From contig NZ_AEWF01000003.1 of NCBI RefSeq assembly GCF_000190415.1, positions 124,001-188,000 of the forward strand: a stretch of 64,000 nucleotides of DNA. Direction: 5' to 3'. The DNA comes from Candidatus Odyssella thessalonicensis L13. Lineage in GTDB: Bacteria; Pseudomonadota; Alphaproteobacteria; Paracaedibacterales; Paracaedibacteraceae. Shown one piece after another: positions 54,112 to 63,366 of the stretch. Under the pieces are notes generated by a model, which searched no databases, had not been told where the DNA came from, and saw nothing but the letters and a program-made list of their open reading frames with translations. Numbering within the stretch: position 1 is the stretch's first letter; each line of letters begins with the position of its first letter. The position numbers were made by a program, and so were the translations under genes.

Positions 54112-55056
54112 TTATTCTCCTGTAATAACTTGAGCATTCTGAAGCAGATCAGCGGGAATGTTGATCTTCAATCGCGCTGCTGCTTGTTGGTTAATAGTAA
54201 CTTGCGTTGCGCTGGCTTCAACAGCAGCGATGGACGAAGGATCCTCGCCTTTGAGAACGCGTACAGCTAACTTTCCGGCCTCTTGGCCAATTTGATATTG
54301 CGAAATTGCTGCACTGGCCAGACAGCCGCGCGCAACAGATTCAGGATCTGAAGCATACACAGGCATGTTAGGTAAATTATTTAGAACAATATTAAGACCA
54401 GAAATAATAGTATTGTCATTGGGAATGTATAAAGCGTCTACGGTGCCGTGGATACGCTTAGTAATAGCCACCAACTCCATCACCGAAGGACAAGGAAACA
54501 GAAAAATCTTGACCCCTTGAGCAGCGGCTTGCTTCTTAAATAACTCGACCAAGACAACGGAGTTAGGTTCACCAGGATTATACAGAACGCCGATTCTTTG
54601 TGCCGATGGCTGTAAAGTACGGATAAGTTTAATTTGTTCAGCAATCGGCGGTAAATCACTCACCCCCGTTATATTTTGGCCGCGCCGCGTTGCAGCATCA
54701 ATAAGATGGGCAGCCACAGGATCGGAAACCCCGGCATAAACCACCGGAATATTTTGAGACAAGGCGGCCTTGTAAACCGTTTGGGCCGAGGGGGTCGTAA
54801 TCGGAATAATTAGGGCTGGCTTTAAAGCAGCATATTTTTTAGCAATTTGCACGGCAGTGGAAATATTCCCCTGGGCAGTATCTGCCTGAAATTCGATCTC
54901 AAGACCAGAATTTTCTAACTCATCTTTTATGCCTTTTGCAATCAAATCAAGAGACGGATGAGGGGCAATTTTAGTTATTGCAATCAGATATTTTGCTTCA
55001 GCAGCACAAAAAATATTTAAGGTAAGGGTAAATAACGCGATAATAAGTTTAAACAT
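54112..55056 (-). CDS. ABC transporter substrate-binding protein, TrpX-like (first in operon)
   Basis: About 314 residues from ATG 55056, which gives signal peptide MFKLIIALFTLTLNIFCAA; the longer frame from 55134 is less likely to be coding. Seen: LIAITKIAPHPSLDLIAKGIK, VGVLYNPGEPNSVVLVELF-type, DALYIPNDNTIISGL. The same family as the following gene, 75 bases downstream. Two receptors on one permease and ATPase broaden or tune ligand use. Confidence 0.88.
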   Translation of the reverse strand: MFKLIIALFTLTLNIFCAAEAKYLIAITKIAPHPSLDLIAKGIKDELENSGLEIEFQADTAQGNISTAVQIAKKYAALKPALIIPITTPSAQTVYKAALSQNIPVVYAGVSDPVAAHLIDAATRRGQNITGVSDLPPIAEQIKLIRTLQPSAQRIGVLYNPGEPNSVVLVELFKKQAAAQGVKIFLFPCPSVMELVAITKRIHGTVDALYIPNDNTIISGLNIVLNNLPNMPVYASDPESVARGCLASAAISQYQIGQEAGKLAVRVLKGEDPSSIAAVEASATQVTINQQAAARLKINIPADLLQNAQVITGE

Positions 55057-55236
55057 TGAGGACCTACAAACATAACATTGGACAATAGACAACAACTCAT
55101 CAACAACTGTGATGATGCCACCATCGCCATGCATGTAAGTAGGATAAACCTATCATTAAAATACTTTCTTTTTGGGTTGACCTTTAGTCATTCATAATTA
55201 GGATATAGGAGCTGAAATAATAAATGTCAAATATTT

Positions 55237-56256
55237 TTATCGCTCCACATTGTTCATCACTAAAATTGATTGAGGTATTCCTTTTTGCAGCGTCGGCAAA
55301 TCTTTGACAAAGCGATCAATATCATTAATCAATCTCTCAATGAGTTTCTCATTATCTTTTAAAAGGTTATGGTGCCCTTCCTGATAAAGAATCTGTCGGC
55401 ATTTAGGCATAATTGCACATAGTTCCCGTTGAGCATCCGGATCAACTAGATGATCTTTCGGAACAGTTACCATCAGCACAGGGATTAAAATACGTGACGT
55501 GAAATCATAATCTCTTATTAAATCACAAGATTCAAAAGCTGCAGCAAGCCAAGAAAAACTTGGGCCCCCCGTTGCCAAATTTTGATGCGAATTTAAATAC
55601 ACGCAATCGGCCAAGTATTTCTCCCGATCCCCATATTTTTCTGGATCAAAGCTAGCAATACAACGATCCAGATTAAATTGTTCGAATCCAAACACATAAC
55701 TTTCTGCGCCGCCCACATTGCTCAACAGTGTTGCCATGGAACGCGCGATAAAATAGGGGTAATTCTGAGTATTGATATCAACCATCGGCGATAAAGCTAT
55801 TAAACCATCAACCGCATTAGGGTGACTATAAATATAGCGTAAAGCAATATGGCCGCCCATAGAGTTTCCAACAATAATGACGGGCCGCGCAAACTCTTTT
55901 TGCTGTGCAAAGTAAACTTCTAAATCCTTAACGTAGTCATCAAAGCTGGTAATATGAAGCAAAGTTTGTTTTTTGGTCGCACGGCTTGAACCGCCTTGCC
56001 CGCGCCAATCAAGGGTAAAGACATCAAAGCCCAAGTTATTCATCCGTTGAGCAAAGTCAGTATATCCTTCGATAAATCCTCCCATCCCTTGTAAAAAGAA
56101 GAGAGTGCCACGTTTTTTGCCCGTAGCTTCCCACCTGGCCACCCGTATATTGAGATTATCATGGGTTTTCAGATAACCATAAATAGGCTCAGCTTTCACA
56201 CCATTACAGTGAATGAGAACTAAACAAAAAAATAATTTTAGGAAGGTCTTAACCAT
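55237..56256 (-). CDS. Secreted alpha/beta hydrolase (lysophospholipase-like, S33 family)
   Basis: A 339-residue hydrolase with a signal peptide (residues 1-22). Seen: FFLQGMGGFIEGY, DWRGQGGSS, nucleophile VGNSMGGHIAL (Ser near 133), the acid in VTVPKDHLVDP and the catalytic His in YQEGHHNLLKD. The monoglyceride/lysophospholipase type acts on lipid esters. Export hints at a role on host or own lipids, an inference. Monocistronic, upstream of b561 divergently. Confidence 0.88.
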   Translation of the reverse strand: MVKTFLKLFFCLVLIHCNGVKAEPIYGYLKTHDNLNIRVARWEATGKKRGTLFFLQGMGGFIEGYTDFAQRMNNLGFDVFTLDWRGQGGSSRATKKQTLLHITSFDDYVKDLEVYFAQQKEFARPVIIVGNSMGGHIALRYIYSHPNAVDGLIALSPMVDINTQNYPYFIARSMATLLSNVGGAESYVFGFEQFNLDRCIASFDPEKYGDREKYLADCVYLNSHQNLATGGPSFSWLAAAFESCDLIRDYDFTSRILIPVLMVTVPKDHLVDPDAQRELCAIMPKCRQILYQEGHHNLLKDNEKLIERLINDIDRFVKDLPTLQKGIPQSILVMNNVER

Positions 56257-56342
56257 TTCTTATTGAGTCTTAGTGCAAACTTTAATTAAGTCTAGCATAG
56301 ATTTAGTTTTAGTAAAAAAGCAACAATTCTCAGGATACATAG

Positions 56343-56879
56343 ATGAAACCATTACTTAAGAATGATGTCAATCAGTGGGGTGTTATTTCGAGAATTTTTC
56401 ATTGGTTCATGGCGCTCTTAGTTATCGGGCAGCTTTATATAGGATTTACGATGACAGCTTTGGCTGCCTCGCCAGCTAAATACGATCTCTACAAGCTTCA
56501 CAAATCTTTTGGGTTAATTGTCCTAAGTTTGGTTGGTCTCAGACTTCTCTGGCGCAGCCTATTCCCGACCCCAGCTTTGCCCAGTCAGGATATCCTTACT
56601 CGGTTAAGCGCACCTGTATTGTACTTAATGATGCTGATTATGCCTCTCTCGGGAATAATCATGACTCTTTCGGCGGGCTATCCTATCCCTTTATTTAATT
56701 GGCTTACTATACCTGCGTTTATTGAAAAAAACTTTGTGACGAGCAAGGGGGCCGCTTTAATACATAATCTGTGCGGCACAAGTTTTGTTGCATTGATTGG
56801 CTTGCATATGGGGGCAGCTTGCTACCATCAATGGGGGCGTAAAAATAATTTGTTAAGAAGAATGATTAAGGGGCAATAA
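56343..56879 (+). CDS. Cytochrome b561-type membrane hemoprotein
   Basis: A 178-residue, four-helix protein. Seen: RIFHWFMALLVIGQ (His near 20, a haem ligand), LYKLHKSFGLIVL (His about 57), and AALIHNLCGTSFVALIGLHMGAACYH with two more histidines. The CybB-type family oxidises or reduces quinones and superoxide at the membrane. The stop lies one base before the next ATG, so it is translated with the hybrid kinase. Confidence 0.9.
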   Translation: MKPLLKNDVNQWGVISRIFHWFMALLVIGQLYIGFTMTALAASPAKYDLYKLHKSFGLIVLSLVGLRLLWRSLFPTPALPSQDILTRLSAPVLYLMMLIMPLSGIIMTLSAGYPIPLFNWLTIPAFIEKNFVTSKGAALIHNLCGTSFVALIGLHMGAACYHQWGRKNNLLRRMIKGQ

Positions 56880-56880
56880 A

Positions 56881-58839
56881 ATGCTTGGCTGGTGGTCAAA
56901 GAGAAGGAAAACCCCTGATAACCTTAAACAGAACTGGATTATTGAGGGATTTAAAGAATGCCTCGATGGTTTTTTTGTTATCCAGAATAATGACTTTTTT
57001 ATCTCTAACCGGCTAATTTCCATGCTGGGATATGAAGCTGAGAGCGATTTCTTAACTTCAGAAGAGGGGTGGAGGGAAATCATTTATCCCGAAGATCGCG
57101 CCCGCGTTATCCAATATATAGACATGAGGCGGAAAAGCACTAATAATCTTAAGAATCAAATAGAATGCCGCTTAAAACATCGTGCTGGCCATTTTATTAG
57201 CGTTTTAATTACGTCCTATATCTCTCCCACACCGAAGAGCCCTTATCCACTTATGGGCACGGTTGTCAATATAAACTCTTACCGGGTGTTGCAAGATCAA
57301 CTGGAAAGAACCATTCAGGATGCAGAAAAAGCGTCCCAAACTAAAACAAAGTTTATCGCTTCTCTTAACCATGAATTACGCACACCCTTAAGTGGGATAA
57401 TGGGTGTGGCCACACTATTACGCGAAACGCCCCTCGATGAAACGCAGCAAAAATATATCAACACAATATTATCGTCGACCCAGATGCTCCTCACCTTAGT
57501 GAATGACATCTTGGATGTTTCCAAGATCGCTTCTGGCAAGCTGGAACTCGAGAAGGTTGAATTTAGGCTTCACAATGTTATAGATGATATTTACAATATC
57601 TTGCATCCGTTAGCGGCTGCAAAGCAGCTGGCTTTTGACTGTGAAATTGATCAAGATGTACCGCAATATTTAATTGGCGATCAAGTGCGGCTTCAGCAGG
57701 TATTAGTTAACCTAATCAGCAATGCCATCAAGTTTACCAGCCAAGGAAAAATTAGTGTTTATGTTAAACTCTTTGAGGCAGCAAAAGACAAAGCCTCCTT
57801 ACTTTTTAGAGTCGTTGACACCGGCATCGGCATACCAGCTGACGTTATTCTTAATCTTTTCCAGGACTTTACTCAAGCAAGCCCTTCTACAGTAAGAACG
57901 CATGGGGGCACCGGTTTAGGGTTGTCAATTTGCAAGAAACTGGTAACCCTAATGGGAGGCGATATTGGTGTTCAAAGTAGCTTAGGTAAGGGGAGCACCT
58001 TCTGGTTCACAGTTATTTTTCCTTTGGTAACTGACACACCTTTATCTGTTTTATCTGCCCAGGAGAGTGAAAATCTTCCCACCTTAAATATTCTGGTTGC
58101 AGAGGACCATCCTATTAACCAGCAAGCTATCAAAGGCATTCTGACAAATTTAGGCCAAAAAGTAACCATAGCTAATAACGGCCAAGAAGCACTTCAGTTA
58201 TTTGATAAAGATAGCTTTGATATGGTGTTTCTTGATATTAACATGCCTGAAATGGATGGGTTACAAACAAATAAACGCTTAAGAAATAAAGAGATAGGAA
58301 GAAATCTACCTATTATTGCCTTCACTGCAGATACAATTACCACTTCACCAGAAGAATTTAAAAGCCTGGGATTTGATGATATTGCTAGTAAGCCCATTAA
58401 TAAGGCTCAGCTCATTCAACTGATTACTAAGTATTCGTCTATACTGCCTGCCCAATCGCCCGAGAACGAACCAATCCAAATAGCGCACGAGTCCATAGCT
58501 GCTGATAATAAAGCATTAAATGACGGATTTATTTATAGTCTCTTAAATGAGATTGGCAAGGAACCCTTAACGAAGATGCTGATCACTTATAAAACAGAAG
58601 CGCAAGAGCTAATAAATCAATTGAGAACAGAAGAAAATATAGAAGAATCTTATAAACTCGCCCATACCTTAGCGGGTATTTCTGAAAATCTGGGTGTCCA
58701 AGAAATTGGAAAGATCGCCCGCTCGATAATGGTGATCCTTAAAAAGGAACAAAACCGCCCGTTAGATTTAATAAATAAAATATATGATAAATTCCCTCTA
58801 TCAACTAGCGATATAGATTCAATTATTGATAAATTCTAG
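56881..58839 (+). CDS. Soluble hybrid histidine kinase (PAS-HisKA-HATPase-REC-Hpt)
   Basis: A 652-residue phosphorelay kinase without a transmembrane segment. Domains: PAS with VIQNNDFFISNRLISMLGYE at about 30-145; HisKA phosphoacceptor LNHELRTPLSG near 162-170; HATPase with N box NLISNAIKFTS, G1 DTGIGIP and G2 GGTGLGLSIC; receiver with VFLDINMPEMDG (Asp near 456); Hpt domain with YKLAHTLAGISENLG, His near 596. The full relay in one chain, translationally coupled to a haem b membrane protein, is unusual. The final output regulator is not in the window. Confidence 0.92.
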   Translation: MLGWWSKRRKTPDNLKQNWIIEGFKECLDGFFVIQNNDFFISNRLISMLGYEAESDFLTSEEGWREIIYPEDRARVIQYIDMRRKSTNNLKNQIECRLKHRAGHFISVLITSYISPTPKSPYPLMGTVVNINSYRVLQDQLERTIQDAEKASQTKTKFIASLNHELRTPLSGIMGVATLLRETPLDETQQKYINTILSSTQMLLTLVNDILDVSKIASGKLELEKVEFRLHNVIDDIYNILHPLAAAKQLAFDCEIDQDVPQYLIGDQVRLQQVLVNLISNAIKFTSQGKISVYVKLFEAAKDKASLLFRVVDTGIGIPADVILNLFQDFTQASPSTVRTHGGTGLGLSICKKLVTLMGGDIGVQSSLGKGSTFWFTVIFPLVTDTPLSVLSAQESENLPTLNILVAEDHPINQQAIKGILTNLGQKVTIANNGQEALQLFDKDSFDMVFLDINMPEMDGLQTNKRLRNKEIGRNLPIIAFTADTITTSPEEFKSLGFDDIASKPINKAQLIQLITKYSSILPAQSPENEPIQIAHESIAADNKALNDGFIYSLLNEIGKEPLTKMLITYKTEAQELINQLRTEENIEESYKLAHTLAGISENLGVQEIGKIARSIMVILKKEQNRPLDLINKIYDKFPLSTSDIDSIIDKF

Positions 58840-58941
58840 GTTTAATTCAAAATGTTGTTCCCCATCCAAAACTATGATAATATTTGGAAAATGCAAATAC
58901 TGGGTGCATAAAAAGCATCTTTGAAAAAGAAAGGTCAGTCA

Positions 58942-59280
58942 ATGACTTATGTTGTCACCGACTCTTGCGTGCGTTGCAAATTTATGGATTGTGTAGAAGT
59001 TTGCCCAGTAGACTGTTTCTACGAAGGCGAGAATATGCTCGTTATCAATCCTGATGAATGTATTGATTGCGGGGTTTGTGAGCCTGAATGCCCTGCAGAA
59101 GCGATTCAACCTGATAGCGCCGATAATATCGAAAGATGGGTTGAAATCAATCGACAATATGCTGCCCTATGGCCAAACATCAATCGTAAAGGCGAAGAAC
59201 CAACAGACGCCCGCGAATGGCTAGGCGTAAAGAATAAATTTGAGCAGCATTTTTCCAAAAGCCCCGGTAAAGGGAGCTGA
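58942..59280 (+). CDS. fdxA: Seven-iron ferredoxin FdxA
   Basis: A 112-residue ferredoxin from ATG 58942 with AAAGG just upstream; a TTG at 58921 is unlikely. Seen: [21 protein letters not shown] and [16 protein letters not shown], the cysteine pattern of one [3Fe-4S] and one [4Fe-4S] cluster, as in Azotobacter FdI. Common in alphaproteobacteria next to carD, as here (carD starts 64 bases later). Confidence 0.94.
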   Translation: MTYVVTDSCVRCKFMDCVEVCPVDCFYEGENMLVINPDECIDCGVCEPECPAEAIQPDSADNIERWVEINRQYAALWPNINRKGEEPTDAREWLGVKNKFEQHFSKSPGKGS

Positions 59281-59343
59281 GTAACAAACAAGCAGCCAAA
59301 TGCCTGTTTATTCTGCTATATATAAAAATTTAGGAGATAATCC

Positions 59344-59838
59344 ATGGAAAATGAAAACTTTAATGTGGGTCAATATGTGATCTATCCAAGTCACGGCCTA
59401 GGACAAATTGTCGCTTATGAAGATCAAGAAGTCGCTGGCTTTAAAATCGAGTTAATTGTTATCTCTTTTGAAAAAGATAAAATGTTGATGCGTATTCCGC
59501 TCGCCCGCGCCAAAGCGTCCGGATTAAGAGCCTTATCGACCCATGCCGAAATGCATAAAGCTTTAGAAACTCTTCGCTCTAAGATCCGTCCTAAAAAAGT
59601 GCTATGGAGCCGCCGCGCCCAAGAGTATGAAAACAAGATTAATTCAGGAAATCCGATTTTTCTTGCCGAAGTTATCCGAGATCTATATAAATCTGATGTG
59701 AAGTCAGATCAATCTTATAGTGAACGTCAAATCTATCAAGCCGCGGTAGAACGCTTTGCTCGAGAACTGGCTGCCATTGAGAGTATTGATCAAGAGACAG
59801 CATTAGAAAAAGTTGAAGAACTTTTAAGAGCTGCTTAG
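59344..59838 (+). CDS. carD: CarD-family transcription regulator
   Basis: A 164-residue RNA-polymerase binding regulator. Seen: an RID domain with GQYVIYPSHGLGQIVAYEDQEVAG and FEKDKMLMRIPLARAKASGLR, then an all-helical C-terminal domain with WSRRAQEYENKINSGNP, YSERQIYQAAVERFAREL. CarD stabilises open complexes at rRNA promoters. Alphaproteobacterial CarD is near this length; follows fdxA in the typical order. Confidence 0.95.
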   Translation: MENENFNVGQYVIYPSHGLGQIVAYEDQEVAGFKIELIVISFEKDKMLMRIPLARAKASGLRALSTHAEMHKALETLRSKIRPKKVLWSRRAQEYENKINSGNPIFLAEVIRDLYKSDVKSDQSYSERQIYQAAVERFARELAAIESIDQETALEKVEELLRAA

Positions 59839-60120
59839 ATCTGACGCTCTGCTAACCTCGAGTAGGTCTATATTATTCCACAAGCTGGATATACCTAATA
59901 ATTAATAAGGTAAAGGCTAATCCTTTTACTTTTAGCTGTAGTATAAATCAGAAGCTATAACTTTTCCCCCAATCTGCTTCGTAGCTCTGATTAAACAGTC
60001 TACCATTCTTTTGCCATCTGTATTTTTTATAATTTACTCTTTTTCTGATAATAGTTATTATGGCAGCTTAGCCGCTGGCAAAAATTGTGTTGAACCTGTT
60101 CGCATATATTATTCCCCGAC
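59839..60120. other. Intergenic region after carD
   Basis: About 280 bases of AT-rich DNA without a recognised element, apart from the open frame that starts at its end. Confidence 0.4.
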
Positions 60121-60303
60121 TTGCACACAAATGCTTTAGCAGAACAGTTTTTAAAGCGAAGATATTCGCTGATAATTCGCCACCACGAAATTGACTCTTA
60201 TTTAAGTTTTGCTGAGAATTTTGATAATCGGTTGATCAAGTTAATGTATGAAACCGCCGGTAAGCGAAATAAACTGTTCTTAGATAAAATTTGGAAGAAA
60301 TGA
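60121..60303 (+). CDS. Short ORF, hypothetical or C-terminal gene remnant
   Basis: A 60-codon frame, TTG-initiated or the open remainder of a longer one from 60094; stop TGA at 60301-60303 in GGAAGAAATGA. The sequence (FLKRRYSLIIRHHEIDSYLS, FDNRLIKLMYETAGKR) looks like real protein, basic, with no signal peptide. No ribosome-binding site is evident. It may be a degraded gene, as seen elsewhere in this window. Confidence 0.3.
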   Translation: MHTNALAEQFLKRRYSLIIRHHEIDSYLSFAENFDNRLIKLMYETAGKRNKLFLDKIWKK

Positions 60304-60362
60304 CATCACTCGCGCTGGTCCCTGTTTAAAATCTTTGGATAGAGTTTTTCTGACAAGCCCAG

Positions 60363-61073
60363 TTATTCTTCTGTTCTTGCCGTCGTCCACAAGGGATTTT
60401 TTAAGGTAGCGACAAATTGCTTGTGAAGTTCAAGTTCTGTTTCACTTAAGGAGAAGCGTCGTGACGGTCGTGGCGGACGGTTACGGTAATGCTCTATGGT
60501 ACTGGACATGGAGATCTGATCCCGCATGGAGGCCTCTTCTTGCTTAAATGAGAAAGCGACTTGACGTCCCCCACGTAATTCAAGATACACAGAGGCTAAC
60601 AACTCAGCATCCAATAAGGCGCCATGTTTGACGCGGGCTGATAAATCAATGCCAAAGCGTCGACATAAAGCGTCAAGCGAAGCGGGGGAGCCAGGATATT
60701 TCTGTCTGGCGAGTTGCACCGTATCAATGGTCCGAATGAGAGGCAAAGGATGACGACACAACCGTTCTAATTCCGCATTAATAAATCCCATGTCAAAAGC
60801 CGCATTGTGGATAACTAAAGGCGAATCTTGGATGAACTCTAGAAAATCATCCACCACATGAACAAATAAAGGCTTATCATATAAAAATTCGGTTGTAATA
60901 CCACTTACCTGTGAAGCCCCAGGCGGTACATCGCGCTGCGGATTAACATAAGTATGATACGTCCGTCCTGTTGGCAATAAATTGTGAAGCTCCACACATC
61001 CTATTTCAATAATCCGATCTCCTGTTTTGGGATTAAAACCGGTGGTTTCGGTATCGAGAACAATTTCTCTCAT
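60363..61073 (-). CDS. dnaQ: DNA polymerase III epsilon subunit (proofreading exonuclease)
   Basis: A 236-residue 3'-5' exonuclease of the replicase. Seen: Exo I VLDTETTGFNPKTGDRIIEIG, Exo II FVIHNAAFDMGFINAEL-type and Exo III KHGALLDAELLASVYLEL. C-terminal part provides the alpha-binding segment. It overlaps coaE by 4 bases and ends an operon maf-aroE-coaE-dnaQ next to the origin, conserved in alphaproteobacteria. Confidence 0.96.
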   Translation of the reverse strand: MREIVLDTETTGFNPKTGDRIIEIGCVELHNLLPTGRTYHTYVNPQRDVPPGASQVSGITTEFLYDKPLFVHVVDDFLEFIQDSPLVIHNAAFDMGFINAELERLCRHPLPLIRTIDTVQLARQKYPGSPASLDALCRRFGIDLSARVKHGALLDAELLASVYLELRGGRQVAFSFKQEEASMRDQISMSSTIEHYRNRPPRPSRRFSLSETELELHKQFVATLKNPLWTTARTEE

Positions 61074-61657
61074 TGGAATTTCCTTACAACTATTTCCATA
61101 AACTGTGTCCAGGTTTGATAATGATTTAGGCCTGACTGGATAACAATATCAGCACGCTGTTGCTTGTCTTTTTGGCGCCACTGCTTAGAGAGTAAATGAT
61201 CCATCAGCGGCTGGGTCATCCCTGGTCGCTTTAAAATTCGTTGCCGTTGTAACCAATCAGGACAGGCAACGGTAATAGTTATATCACATAAGTGCTGTAA
61301 ATTCTTCTCAAAGAGTAACGGAATATCTAAAACGCCAACAGGCTTACCCATATGGCGTATTTTTTTAAAAAATTTCTGCCGGCTTTCTGCTAGCCGCGGA
61401 TAAAGCACAGATTCAAGTTTTACAAGTCCTGTAGGATCCTCAATAACTGCTTGCCTCAATACGCGGCGATCTAATCCTGTCACTGTTCGTGCCTGAGGAA
61501 ACAGGAATGCAATAATTTCCATTGTCTTTGGATCCTGGTAAAGCTTTTGCACTTCTGCATCCGCATCCCACACCGGCCACTTAAGGAGACGACGGATACG
61601 ATGGGTTAAGCTTGATTTGCCACTGGCCATGGAGCCAGTAATCCCTAAAATAATCAT
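61070..61657 (-). CDS. coaE: Dephospho-CoA kinase
   Basis: A 195-residue kinase for the last step of CoA synthesis. Seen: P-loop ILGITGSMASGKSSLTHRI near 3-20, VWDADAEVQKLY, VGVLDIPLLFEKNLQHLCD and RILKRPGMTQPLMD (lid). Overlaps aroE and dnaQ by 4 bases each. Confidence 0.96.
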   Translation of the reverse strand: MIILGITGSMASGKSSLTHRIRRLLKWPVWDADAEVQKLYQDPKTMEIIAFLFPQARTVTGLDRRVLRQAVIEDPTGLVKLESVLYPRLAESRQKFFKKIRHMGKPVGVLDIPLLFEKNLQHLCDITITVACPDWLQRQRILKRPGMTQPLMDHLLSKQWRQKDKQQRADIVIQSGLNHYQTWTQFMEIVVRKFQ

Positions 61658-62388
61658 TTAAGATGTTCCCTTATTTCGTCAAGGTTTGGCATAATATTCC
61701 ACCAACGTTTGAAACTGTGCCGAGCTTGACGAATCAAAATCTCCAATCCATCACAAATAAAATGTCCTCCCTGCTTGGCAAGATTAATGAGGGGGGTTCG
61801 CACCGGTTGGTAAACCATGTCGATGACCAGACAGGGATGCGACGGTAGAAATTCTACAGGGCAACCCTGATTATTTAAACCCAGAGGTGTCGCATTGATA
61901 AGAATATTCACCTCTTGCAGGTGGTGATGGCGATCCTGCCACGACACTTCAAGCTCCTGACGCGGTAAACGACTACACATAAATGCTGTCACATTGAGTT
62001 CTTTTAAAGCAAATAATGCTGCCTTAGCAGCGCCACCTCCCCCAAAAATCATTGCTTTTTGGCGGTTGGGGAAGTCTTGTATGACCTCTTTGATCGCTAA
62101 GTAATCTGTATTGTCGCCAATCAGCTGGCCCTTAGACTCAAAAAATGTATTTACAGCCCCAATGGCTTGAGCTACTGGGGTCAACTGATGCAAATAAGGA
62201 ATAATTTTTTCTTTATAGGGGGTGGTAACATTTCCCCCCTCATAATGAGCAAGAAGGGCTGCAAAATCCACTGGATGCTGATCGATTATCTCATAGCTGC
62301 CGGGTAATCCATAATGGCTTATCCAATAGTGATGGATTTTAGGAGAAAGGGAATAGGAGATATTATGGCCAATAACTGCCAACTTCAT
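61654..62388 (-). CDS. aroE: Shikimate dehydrogenase
   Basis: A 244-residue NADPH-dependent shikimate dehydrogenase. Seen: AVIGHNISYSLSPKIHH, VTTPYKEKIIPYL with the catalytic Lys, GAVNTFFESKGQLIGDNTDY and AMIFGGGGAAKAALFAL, the last a nucleotide loop. Slightly shorter than the usual 270 residues, with a trimmed C-terminal end. Overlaps coaE and maf by 4 bases. Confidence 0.94.
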   Translation of the reverse strand: MKLAVIGHNISYSLSPKIHHYWISHYGLPGSYEIIDQHPVDFAALLAHYEGGNVTTPYKEKIIPYLHQLTPVAQAIGAVNTFFESKGQLIGDNTDYLAIKEVIQDFPNRQKAMIFGGGGAAKAALFALKELNVTAFMCSRLPRQELEVSWQDRHHHLQEVNILINATPLGLNNQGCPVEFLPSHPCLVIDMVYQPVRTPLINLAKQGGHFICDGLEILIRQARHSFKRWWNIMPNLDEIREHLK

Positions 62389-62999
62389 TTTATAAGAATT
62401 CCTTGCCGCCTCAGTTCTTCCATTAAGGGTAAAAGGGGCAGCCCCATAATGGTAAACATATCGCCTTCAATAGATTCAAAAAGCTGTGCTCCCAGACCTT
62501 CCACTTGATAACAGCCCACCGAGCGAAGTAAATTATCCCCTAAGCGTTCCATATAAAATTTGATAAATTCGTCGGAAAAATTACGGCATCGGAGCGTGGT
62601 GATGACAACTGTTGACCAGATTTCCTTCCCCTCGCGGTAGAGAACACATCCCGAAACTAACTGGTGCGGTTTGCCACGTAAGAAACTGAGCTGTTCTTTA
62701 GCTTCTTCACGGGTTTTGGCTTTATCAAACCATTGCCCTTCACAGATAAGCATTTGATCAGCAGCAATAATGTAGTCAGTTTGATAGCGAGAGGTAACCG
62801 CCATAGCCTTGGCAATGGCCAGTTCTAAGGCCGTTTGTTCGATGGACCAATTCTTTTCTTTTGCCACCGCCTTTATTGTATCCTCATTAACATCTGACGG
62901 TACAGCAATAAACTCAATACCCACCTGCGAGAGAATTTGTGCACGTGAGATACTCTGGGAAGCCAAGATTAAATTTGGGCTGTGGATAATTCTGTTCAT
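62385..62999 (-). CDS. maf: Maf family nucleotide pyrophosphatase
   Basis: A 204-residue house-cleaning pyrophosphatase (Maf). Seen: LILASQSISRAQILSQVG (Ser-Arg N-terminal), IIAADQMLI (catalytic Asp), KAKTREEAKEQLSFLRGKPHQL, and the C-terminal VGCYQVEGLGAQLFESIEGD. Alphaproteobacterial copies sit next to the origin. The ATG is at 62999, directly against the origin region. Confidence 0.96.
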   Translation of the reverse strand: MNRIIHSPNLILASQSISRAQILSQVGIEFIAVPSDVNEDTIKAVAKEKNWSIEQTALELAIAKAMAVTSRYQTDYIIAADQMLICEGQWFDKAKTREEAKEQLSFLRGKPHQLVSGCVLYREGKEIWSTVVITTLRCRNFSDEFIKFYMERLGDNLLRSVGCYQVEGLGAQLFESIEGDMFTIMGLPLLPLMEELRRQGILIK

Positions 63000-63366
63000 A
63001 ACTGCATTAACCTTCCTGCAAACATAGTGGATAACTGTTTAAATGGGGCATACTTATCTAAAAGCTGTGTATAACTATGCCAGTTATAGAGATGTTTCCC
63101 AAGTAATTTTCATCCAAACTCTAAAACAATTCACATTTGTGGAGAAGAATGAAAACTATCCCCATTATTCACATAGTTATCCACAGAATGTGTGTGATAA
63201 AGTGTCACGTCAAGCTTTGATTTTCCAAGAATTTCAGTTAGGTTTATCAAAGATAGCATTGTGGATAACTTGAAGATGTGGATAAGTTAGGGATAATTAA
63301 TAATCCACATAATTCACAGGAATCCACTACTACTACATCTTATTTAAATACATATTATAGTTATTA
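63000..63366. other. Putative chromosomal replication origin (oriC)
   Basis: A 367-base gene-free stretch between maf and hemE, the location of Cori in Caulobacter and of the origin in Rickettsia. It carries exact matches to TTATNCACA on both strands: TGTGTATAA 63066-63074, TTATTCACA 63165-63173, TTATCCACA 63177-63185, TGTGGATAA 63260-63268, TGTGGATAA 63277-63285. One-mismatch boxes lie at 63026-63034 (AGTGGATAA), 63138-63146 (TGTGGAGAA), 63301-63309 (TAATCCACA) and 63310-63318 (TAATTCACA). An AT-rich block follows at 63330-63366, a likely unwinding element. The RP001/ppsR gene common at this site is absent. Confidence 0.85.

Noticed and set aside
63043-63273. 76-codon frame in the maf-hemE gap
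   Set aside because: It overlaps several DnaA boxes, has no ribosome-binding site and no protein-like character; the region is better read as oriC.
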